Shown here: piece after piece, positions 55,103 to 64,000 of the stretch
Layout of the letters: each line of letters begins with the position of its first letter
How positions within the stretch are numbered: position 1 is the stretch's first letter
Notes under the pieces: generated by a model
Told to the model about the DNA's origin: nothing
Seen by the model: only the letters and a program-made list of their open reading frames with translations
Database searches by the model: none
Position numbers and translations under genes: made by a program
Source of the DNA: Onchidella celtica
Taxonomy: Eukaryota > Mollusca > Gastropoda > Systellommatophora > Onchidiidae
Direction: 5' to 3'
NCBI GenBank assembly: GCA_963931925.1
Contig: OZ007570.1
Location: forward strand, 35,280,084 to 35,344,083
Length of the DNA stretch: 64,000 bases

Positions 55103-56880
55103 AGATGATATGGATACATGCTAAGGCTACTAAAATATTCACTTAGTTATACATGCAATAAACGTAATACAAAAATGCATTATAAAACGGACGATGGACT
55201 CCGCCGGTTGTTTTGCGCTGCAGTGTCAGGCTTATCAACGGGGAAATTCTCTTGTGTAATTTGAAATGACATTTTGGACTATCATATGCTTTGTTCTCAT
55301 TCAACAGTATCAATAAATTTGTAAATTCATTTTTTTTTTTTTTAAACCTGATACATTTGACTTTTTTTCCTTGTCTTTTCTTTTCTTTCAGCATGATTAT
55401 TGAATCCAACATGTGTCTAAAAACCATCCTTTTTTGGTACCCAAATATGACTCTTAATACGAATAAAATAGGTGTGTAACCGAAAATATGTTGGGGCCAA
55501 CAGCACTATGCTGAGGCCCCCGAGAAACAAAAGAACTCATCCGAAAATATGTATTACATTGGCCTTAGTTGAGGAGGTCAACCTGGGAAATGTCTCATCA
55601 ATGAAATATATTCCATGTGAGGTCATTCATTTGGGGTCAAAAGAAGTTTGGTGCGTCAATTCAGGTTTCACCGACATAGCGTGTCGTCTGGTCTGGTACA
55701 CCTTTGACTTGGGAACCCTCTAGGATTTTGTAATGCCAAATTATGGCATGGAGAAACTCAGTAAATGTAGATCTTCCTGAGGTATTTTTGAACATGTGAA
55801 AACCACGTGAATATAAGCTTTGGCTGACACTACGTTCGGGGGAAAAGGGGGGGGGGGTGATGCCGCTGAAGCTCTGGGTAGGGCAGAATTAATATTTTCC
55901 CGAGTCATCATTGATAAAATGATAAGCTTAACATTATCAAAATTTGCCATCACTGGTAAACTGAAATGGACTTTGAGTCCCGGCAAACTTCAGGTCGCAT
56001 TCTGTTGAGAGATAAAGGAAGTAGCGCGGAAGATACTTTCTCTTTTTCGCTTGGTTAATTCAGTAAACTCTCATTTTCAACGTTTACTGAAATAATTATG
56101 GGGCCTGTCAGTTTGCGCTTTCGACAAATGTGTCTTTGCTATTCAAGAGTAACCAGTGAACAAAATGGATTAAAAAAAAGAAAAAACATTGTCTGCTTTT
56201 TTTCCCCCTTTCGCCAGGCACAAGACCTGGGATTTAAAAAAAAAAAAAAGGTGTCCCTAGTTGAGGAAGAAAAAAGCCATAGTGCAGTCCGCCGCCGGCA
56301 TACGAGCAAGATACAACATGCCGTGTTCATATAGCAGACAAAATTAATGTCTGCATCTAAAAGTAAAACTCTTTGCTTACAACTTTTTTTTGTTTGTTTG
56401 TTTGTATGCTTTATATATGGGTTTTTATTTTATTTATTCATTTATTTATTTATTTATTTATTATTTACTTTGTCATCAGACTTTTTTATTTTTTTTACTG
56501 AGGCGAGGGCATGTAAGACCTTGTCTTTCCGTTCATTCTCTCCTCAACACAACGACAATAATGTATTCCATCTCGAGCGCAATATTCTCGAGAATCTATA
56601 CGAAAATATAACAAAAAACAACTTTGGGCAGAAAAGCTCTCGAAAAGATAAACAAAAACCAAAAACGAAGGAACGTGAGGGATTAAAAACACTCCTATAA
56701 ACCATTGAGGCTGAGTTCCCAATTTAGCCATACTGGTCTCGGGTCGAACACGCGAGGGGAGTAACAAGAAAAATGCGTCTGACGAATCCGGTGAAATCCG
56801 CCTCGACATCCTTCACCTTGAGATTGACAACGTTAGGACCACGAGAACAGCGCGTGCTCAAATTTTCCTACCGGGCTGTC
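55103..56880. other. Non-genic interval upstream of the 57-kb gene
   Basis: AT-rich with T and A homopolymers and a TTTA repeat near 56430-56470. A palindrome ATTCTCGAGAAT lies near 56582. No coding frame is supported. Confidence 0.4.
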
Positions 56881-56882
56881 AA

Positions 56883-57072
56883 CCAATCAGCTGGTTTGTG
56901 TGTGTGTCTAGGCATAATGAGCTCTCGAACTCATTGGTCGAAACCGTGGGAATAAAAGCCCGAGTTTGCGCGGACAGACTCAGACTCGTTGTACGGACGA
57001 TTGCAACCCAGTTCTACATTGCGCGCTCTTGTCGGCGTTGATTCACTTTGAGAACAGAACATTCTTGAAGAG
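56883..57072 (+). promoter_or_regulatory. CCAAT/TATA promoter with HSE-like triplet
   Basis: A CCAAT box at 56883-56887, an inverted one (ATTGG) at 56933-56937, and a TATA-like AATAAAAG at 56951-56958. A start site about 30 bp downstream (near 56980-56990) is expected. In the leader, AGAACATTCTTGAAG (57056-57070) fits the heat-shock-element pattern nGAAnnTTCnnGAAn exactly, with one more AGAAC just before it. The HSE would lie downstream of the TATA box, which is unusual, so heat control is a guess. Confidence 0.5.
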
Positions 57073-57211
57073 CGCTCACTTCTAACAGTCCTCAGTTAAA
57101 AAATAACTGAACCCCAACAGTTTTTGAATTGGTTGAATATATTTAACAGTCCAACACAACTTATCGTACAGTGAGATCTGTTTTTTTTAATACCACAAGC
57201 AAGAACTTTTA

Positions 57212-60200
57212 ATGGAATCATTCATTCAAGAATACATTTCTTCCAACTATGAAGATGTAAACGACGAGGTCCTGCTCGAACGTCGTATCTCACCATACGC
57301 CACTGTCCGACCCGGAGATCTCGCTGCCCTGCTGAAACTCCACACACCTCTACCGGTTTCACACAAATTCGGCCGCAGTCATGGCAACCTTAACATCCAG
57401 CATTCTAAGATCGATGCTATCCTTGAAAAAGAGCAACTCGGCTTCTCATCTGGCGAAAGCGATGACGAGAAAATCGAGGAGGACGATGATGTCACTGTCG
57501 TGTGCCGAGGTGCCGAACAAGGACATGTTCCTGCCGAGTACAAGGTGACAGGACTGAAGCGGCATGAAATGCCAGTAATTGGTGAGTATCAATTTCTGTC
57601 GCTTTTTAAATTAATGGAGCTTTTTTAAATTGCTAATGTCCCGCTTTCTTGGCAATGGTTTTGCTGCGGACTAATTTGACGTCCTCCCTCGCTCCCCGTT
57701 TCTGTCCTCAAAATTTCCCATTTTTGCATTAATGCTCTTGTTTGTCCTGTCGCTTTCTCAAACCAAAAATAACCCATTGACCAAAGATTGTTACAGCAGT
57801 TTATCCCTTCTCCCTCGTGTGATTTAAAAAAAATTTTTTTTTTTTAGAAAGACTTGAGAGGACAGACAATTTTTTTACTGACTGGTTTTTAATTCATCAC
57901 AGTATGTCCATAATTATAATTATAGATACGCTATTTACTATAGAACACCATAAGATAACGTACTGTGATGACACATTGATGACCTTACAGTTGAAAATAA
58001 AATTGGAGCACGATATTCGATTCTAAGCAGCACAATGTACCGATGTCCCAATTCCCAATTCGGCTGAACCATAGCCACGAGAGTGGGTCACTGGCGCAAA
58101 CTTTATTTATAATCAAGAAAAATATGGAAAGTGGTGATCTATCTCTGTGTGTGTGTGTGTGTGCGTTTTTTTTTTTTTTAGCTTTTTTTCTGCAGGTATT
58201 CAAGGTATGTATCAGTTCTCAATCCATGTTTGTGATAAATCACCATGTCTCTTGCTTGGCGTTTACATCACCACTCAAAAAATATTTGACTGGTTTTCGT
58301 CAACATTATACGAATTGACTTTGTTTACAAACATTGTTGCTTCGTCAATGATTCCTTGACATATTTCATAGGGTGCGTACAGTAGTAGGTGTCGAAATAT
58401 CATTGAAAATGAATTAGATTTTTTGGGGGTTGTGTTTACAGATGGCTCTAGGCCAGCAGTAAGAGGTGTATAGAACGAGGTGTACTGGTCGCAGAAAAAT
58501 CGCAGGGGCGGATCGAACTTGTGTTGTATAAATGGGTGACATGTGAGCGTCGGTGAGTGAAAGCCAGTTCAATTGAAATTGCATGTCTGTGAAGTGCTGA
58601 GAAAATGACTGTTGAAACAGACGTTGAACAAACGTTAGCAGGATTGTTAAAAGTTGCTTAGAATGTATTTTTAGGGCAAGCCCAGCTAGTTGATTTTTTT
58701 CTTGTTAGGGCTATGAAAATCGCTGGCTTGCCCCTTTTGTTGTTGCCATGTTGCTATTGCAAATTCTTTGTTCCAGATGGTTGACCTAACGGACCTTGAG
58801 GTCCATCTTTGACCTTTGCCCCTCACTGACGGGCAATAAGAGTGTATCATTGTCTGCTGACCTAGTCAGTAAACAACAGTAAGAACCGACGTCTCACTCA
58901 TACCTCTCCACTCATGCTTCATCCATCCCTCGCTATTACCTTCTACCCTTTTATTCATATCGTGGACCATTAGTAGCAATCTACACTCAAACACAACTCT
59001 GCTGTTATGTGTATTTTTTGTCTGTTGTTGTTCATAAATGTGAAGATTTTGTGTGAAAAAAAAAAAAGTCAAAATTAAATGTCTTTGTTTCTTAAATGTT
59101 TGTGAAACTGGCCAAAGAGGATTCTGTTAAAGTGTGTAGTAGTTAATCTATATGAATACAAAGTGGACAAAAATGGAATGAGCTCTTTTCTTGCACCAAT
59201 TTATTTGGTTTTGTGATTCTCAGTTTGTGTGAAAACTGAGCCAAAATAAAACTAACACCAAACTAATTTTTGGAGAGAAAATTTGGGGACACCCTGGCAT
59301 GAAAAGAGTGCTGTTCCATTTCGAATCATCATTATAGTATTTTACCACTTTAAATGTTTGTAGAAAACTGCATTAGGTGTAGTTTACACTGTTGGCAGTT
59401 ACTTATACCTTGGTTTAGTATAGTAGAAGTATCTTCTGTTCTGTTAGAAATTAAAAAGTTGTAGACAATATTATACATAAAAAGTCGCTGATTGCAATGA
59501 AAATATCATGATTCATTAGCCAGTATTTAGTTTAGTTATATTCACAGACACTATTTCTGTGTTTAGGGCAGCACTGGTATCTGTAGGAAATCGTCAACAA
59601 AATTGGCCTTGTTATGTCTGTCTGTTGTATACTGTTTTGTCTCGTTTTGTTCGTGAATAAAAAAAAAAAAAGTTCTGGAATGTCTTACTCATGCACCCTG
59701 TTTTCACACGCACAATCAACACTAGGATGTAGTAGCGAATAAAAAAAAATGGTTAGGTCCATCTCACTGAACAGGGAAGTAAGTGCACTCATTCTCTCGT
59801 TCCAGGCGTGTATGTTGACCAAAGGATCTGCCCAGGTTTCCGGTACCGTGTGCACAGAGTGGGCTCCAGCAATGGTTTCTGGGATAACCAAGCCAGGAGG
59901 CTGGAGTCAATTGGTATGGGCTACGGACGGCGTCTGACCTTCTCTGGTGATACGCTCAATAATAATGAGTGCTACTTCTGGTCAGACAGCGATCCCAATG
60001 GCTTTGCATTCAGCATTCAGGTGAGCATTCTAGCCTGATTGACGTGGTTATGTAACTGAGTTGCAAGTGATAACTTTGAAAAAGTCCCCCTCCCCCCCTC
60101 CCCCCGATAGCTATGGCTATTTGAAAAATTCACTAAAACCATTGTTGTCTTTAAGTTTCAAGAACACACTGCCCTAACATTGATGTAAAGAAACATTTTA

Positions 60201-60743
60201 GTGTCTTTTTAACAGCTTTTTAAAAGGATAGTATCTGTTGCCCAATTTAAAAAAAAGCTTAAATGATGAAGCGGTTCTTATCTGAAGTGAAAGAGAAAGC
60301 TTGTCAGCAAAGGAAAAGTGTTATTAAATTGTCGCTCCTGAATCCATTCCAACAGTCCCTGTTCTGTGTACTTACAGCATTTCATTTTACTCCTTTGACA
60401 GGCTGTAGATGTTGGGCAGCGATTCCTCATCCAGGACGCAGATGGAAATGTCGTGGGTGAAGCAACCGTTGAGAAAATCCACGAACCCCAAGAAGAGATT
60501 TCCATGACGGCAGGGAAAAAAGGGGTGACCAAGCGTGTCCGAGTCGCCCTTACTTGTAAAGTGATCTACTACCAGCGCCATCATCATGGTCTGGTGGAAC
60601 TGATGCCACCTGTGACTCAGGAGACCTTCTCCGGTGACGCCATCCTTTCCAAGCCCAGGTCATCCCGAAGGGCCAGTCTCCAGGCCATCGACAAGGTGAC
60701 CTTGGCCCGTGCAGATCACTGCAAGCTTGTTCCAGATTGTTGA
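57212..60743 (+). CDS. Unrecognised 308-aa protein, 3 exons
   Basis: Exons 57212-57581, 59806-60020 and 60402-60743 join in frame to 308 codons plus TGA; introns are GT..AG. I do not recognise the family. Exon 1 encodes a soluble N-terminal part with an acidic patch (GESDDEKIEEDDD, about 80-92). Exon 2 encodes a compact Trp/Tyr/Gly-rich piece (FRYRVHRVGSSNGFWDNQAR, GYGRRLTFSG, CYFWSDSDPNGFAFSIQ). Exon 3 begins VDVGQRFLIQDADGNVVGEA and ends in a basic Ser-rich tail (KPRSSRRASLQ). No signal peptide or membrane segment is seen, so it is probably intracellular. SRRASL would suit a basophilic kinase such as PKA. A clear promoter upstream and AATAAA at 61023 support a real gene. Confidence 0.85.
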
Positions 60744-61022
60744 ATTGTTGAACCTGTTGACTTTTGCTGACATTTTTTTCCAATCAATCAATGCAAATAT
60801 TTTGAAGATTACTGTATATTGTATTGTGTTAATTTGAGGGCAATCACATTTAATTTGTTTTTTACGGAAATTTATTCTACATACATGATTAAGCCCCTCT
60901 TGGACTTTTGCTTAACTTTCAGAAACAAAATCTAAAGTTGAACAATAACAGATTTTCTTTATAGAATTTCAGATGTTCCTAACTTGTTTTTGTATAATTT
61001 TTTTTTTGAGAGGAGTTGGGAT

Positions 61023-61028
61023 AATAAA
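61023..61028 (+). terminator. Poly(A) signal of the 57-kb gene
   Basis: AATAAA about 280 bp after the stop codon of the 308-aa protein gene; the first canonical signal downstream. Confidence 0.5.
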
Positions 61029-61029
61029 G

Positions 61030-62600
61030 CATTCAGGAAGAGAAAGATCAAAATTAATAATTACGTAATTTGTTCATTCAATTTCAAGTTTTTCATCATA
61101 TTTATAGTTTGAAAGTAAAAAGTACATATCATAATACACCGATGTAGAATATGTACATTATATTTTACGTTTTAAACTTGTTCAGTTTACTTAATTAAGC
61201 TTTTTATGCTGTTCTCTGAAAAAATGTCAACAGTATAAATTTTGTTGCTCAGGTGATACTATATTGTTGTGTGCCAGTTTGTTCAAGCCAACCGCATTTT
61301 TCAAATTTACACGAGTGCATTTATTTATCACCTTGCTCCTAAGAGTTCTGTGAATTTTTAAGCCACTGAAATTTTTAACTCTTATTAGAGTGAGGTTGAT
61401 GAAAGCAAGATGAAGTGTGCATCTAGCTGTGTGTCAGTATACCTTACTGGGAGTGATCAGTACATCTGAGGAAGATTGAAGCATTCAGAAACGAAAGTGA
61501 GAGTGTAATACATGTATTCAGTGAAAATCTTACTTGCGTGCTAGTTGATGCAAAGAAATGAATGGAAATGAATAGAAGATGTTGAGGTTTGATAAGGCGT
61601 AAGAAGTGGAGTCATCTAGAATAATTGCATGGAAATTGGACGAGATCACAAGTGAGACTGAGAGGAAGGAAAAGTTGAGATAAAATTCCTATACATATTA
61701 TTTATATTATATACTGTATTTGAAATTTATGTGTACATGATGTACTTCAGTATTTCAGTTTTTACATGTTGCCTTCCTGTTCCAACGATGAACAAAGGAT
61801 ATTAAAATGAAAAATATGAAAATCAATGGATTTTCTTTGTTCTTGAATGATTGTGTTCGAAAAGTGGTGAGTGCACTTTTCTTTTCTTCTCTTCTGATCT
61901 CTTCTCTTGGTTTCTTGCACTATCTCATTCACTCTGTCTTACAAATTTTTACTTCACTTTCTCAATCATTCTTTCAACGTTTTGTTTTGTATTTTCTTTA
62001 TCTTTATCTTTTTAACAAATCTACATTTGAACAGTCAACTATAAAAACAATCACGAAATCCACCTTTAGGTTACGGAATGAAACCATCTTACTGCAGTCA
62101 GTATTCAAGGCTGCAAGTCAAAGACTGTGAAAACGACTGAACTCAACCTGAACCATGCCGCTCATCAGCTTACATTCACTCGTATTAAATAATATACATG
62201 TATACTGGTAGTGGTACAGCCACAGTTTGGCCATTCACTACAACACCTCTCTAGAGTAGCTGACATGTGACATGATGGGACGGTGGAATAGAATACAGTC
62301 CAAATGGTATCGAGGGTTATCAACCAGAGTGTGTTTACTGTTATGTACAATGTGACTTTATTTCATAATCCAATAAAACTGTTCATGTGAACATGTTGAA
62401 ATTATTGCAATGAAATGTACATGTACATATGTATTTGAATTTTCATTAAGGTTACAAATTTCAATGTCGTTTTTCTCAGTTTTGGCTATTTTGGACATTA
62501 AACATTGTGGTTGCCAACCCTCATGTTGGTCTTTGGAATGATAAATCATTTACAGTAAATACGTAGAGAATTTTGATGAAGAATAGACTTCTTTGTTCCC
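61030..62600. other. Non-genic interval
   Basis: AT-rich, with TACATGTA-type motifs. A frame at 61807-62130 is Leu/Phe/Ser-rich and lacks any recognised motif; I do not call it a gene. Confidence 0.4.
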
Positions 62601-62604
62601 ACTG

Positions 62605-63160
62605 TAATGTAATGTAATGTAATGTTCAACTTGTATAGCACTCAAATCCACAACAAACAAACAAAAAAATATTTTAAAAATCATGTTCTCTTAGGCGTTG
62701 AACTAAACTTAAAAACAGGATTAACATAAGATTAATTCATCATGCTCCAAATACATGTACTTGATCTGCTCTCATCCTCAAGCCTCTGAGACCAAAAAGG
62801 GGGCATCATTCAGTTTCAATGAAAACATTCCTAAACAATTCAGTTTTGAGCCTATTCTTATTAATCTTAAATGTGACGATGTTTTCACTTTTCCTGGTGT
62901 CAACACTGATGTTTTTCTACTAAATTTAGGCCCACCAATAGAAAAAGCCTTTTTTCTTCAAGCGACTGTGGGTGTCTCAAAAAGTTTTGCGTCTAATGAT
63001 CGTAAAGTGCGTGATGGCTGGTTTGATTCCTTTAGCTCTGAAAGATATTATGGGACTAGCCCATTTAAACATTTAAAAATAAAGCGCAAAATCTTAAAAG
63101 TCTGTTCCTTCCTTAATGGGTAGCCAATGGAGTGACTTAAGAATCGGAAGAAATGTATCT
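62605..63160 (-). mobile_element. Decayed CR1-group LINE 3' end, tail (TTACA)n
   Basis: Read on the minus strand from 63160, pieces in different frames match the LINE at 11765: LPILKSLHWLPI (its ITPIFKELHWLPI), then KAFSIGGPK (its RAFSHVGPR), then KNRLKTELFRNVF. A short 3' UTR and a TAATG/TTACA repeat (62605-62630) end it. Several frame changes show that it is old. Confidence 0.7.
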
Positions 63161-64000
63161 GATGATGGATGATAACGGTAACTCATGCATGGACCAACTT
63201 TTGCCTGCCATTTACATGTTCACAGTAAAGGCATTAATTTCATTTTTCTTTTCACCAACTGCCGATCGATTGACACGTTCAGCTTTTCTGCCAGAATCAA
63301 TATGGTGCCTAATTTGAATAATTGCACATTATATCGCATTATTTCATCATGTAAATGTGACACAATATGCGAAAACTAAAAAGCCTGCACAATAAAATGT
63401 TAATAAAAATTCAACTGCACTCACTCTTCATTTACATTTTATAACACACCAAAGTAATTGAATTAAGAAGTATATTCGGACTCAATTTAAAAAAGGATAT
63501 TATACATGTATGTAAATTCTGCGAGTCGATCAGCAAACAGCTGCACTTCAGTTCTTCGGTTGCTCTTTTGAGTCAATCACCCCAGTACACACGTTATTGT
63601 AAAGTAACTAAAGTTGTTACTACATAAATTATATTATGTACTATCGATATGCTTCACGATCTTGATGTACGGTGAAATATCAGTATTCATGAACGATCCA
63701 AAGTGCTTCATACTGAATACAGATTCATACAGCAGTCAGAACAAACAATGCAACATAAATTGATTTTCATTGCACCTGCAATTTGCAACATACTCGGTGC
63801 CGAATTTCGCTTAAAATGAAACTGGTGGTCAACATGAAATTTTCTGAGACAGAACTTTTTGTCCAATCTATTGTCCAGTCCAGTGGTTCTTAATCTTTTA
63901 ACCCACCCCCTCCCTCCTCTCCCCTTTAGATTCATGTCTCTTGGTTTTTATTTCTCCACAACAATTCAACCAGTTTATCAGACAAAAGAAAAAAGGCGTG
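63161..64000. other. Non-genic end of window
   Basis: No supported coding sequence or repeat. A C-rich stretch lies near 63903-63927. Confidence 0.4.

Noticed and set aside
62755-63123. 122-codon plus-strand frame
   Set aside because: Antisense of a decayed LINE 3' end.
1-64000. CRISPR arrays, operons or other bacterial features
   Set aside because: No regularly spaced repeats, and all supported genes have spliceosomal introns.

Overview
The window is animal nuclear DNA. Its genes are split by many GT..AG introns on both strands, coding density is low, and interspersed repeats cover much of the rest. The genes (mitoribosomal MRPL21, the AP-4 beta subunit, a PhyH-type dioxygenase), the frequent TACATGTA-type motifs, the (AAT)n-tailed LINE ends and the mix of mobile elements suggest a marine invertebrate, most likely a mollusc. 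The species call is inference; the animal origin is firm.

Layout. 1-3.6 kb: no gene I can support. 3.6-10.8 kb (+): a seven-exon Ser/Thr kinase (306 aa, all catalytic motifs present) whose introns hold several small transposons, a tandem repeat and a tRNA-derived SINE. 10.9-14.5 kb: a non-autonomous piggyBac-type element (TTAA/CCCT ends) carrying a CR1-like LINE. 15.0-28.4 kb (-): a nine-coding-exon phytanoyl-CoA dioxygenase-family gene (323 aa). Its first intron holds a second copy of the same piggyBac-type element, itself invaded by a full-length 4.2-kb LINE with an intact 1075-codon ORF and by a solo LTR. 29.2-34.5 kb: LINE tails and fold-back or inverted-repeat elements, one nested inside another. 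34.9-39.6 kb (+): MRPL21. 39.7-43.4 kb: a Tigger/pogo-like inverted-repeat element, a young 5'-truncated copy of the LINE from 21.9 kb, and a tandem duplication. 43.4-48.5 kb: a 5.1-kb DNA transposon with inverted repeats, paired palindromes and an intact 839-codon DDE-type transposase-like ORF. 48.4-49.6 kb: two unrecognised open frames, one ending in a PIP-box-like motif. 50.9-54.7 kb (-): an AP4B1-like beta adaptin that appears to lack hinge and ear. 56.9-61.0 kb (+): a three-exon gene for an unrecognised 308-aa protein behind a CCAAT/TATA promoter, with a heat-shock-element-like triplet in the 5' leader. 62.6-63.2 kb: a decayed LINE 3' end.

The host genes do not form a pathway. Kinase, lipid-oxidising enzyme, mitochondrial translation and vesicle adaptor are unrelated housekeeping or signalling functions. 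The clearest story is the layering of mobile DNA. Two homologous piggyBac-type copies allow exact insertion sites and target duplications to be read by comparison, and the LINE at 21.9 kb left a roughly 99% identical offspring 16 kb away. The least understood items are the palindrome-ended DDE transposon with a protein type I cannot place in a named superfamily, and the promoter-equipped gene for an unrecognised protein at 57 kb.
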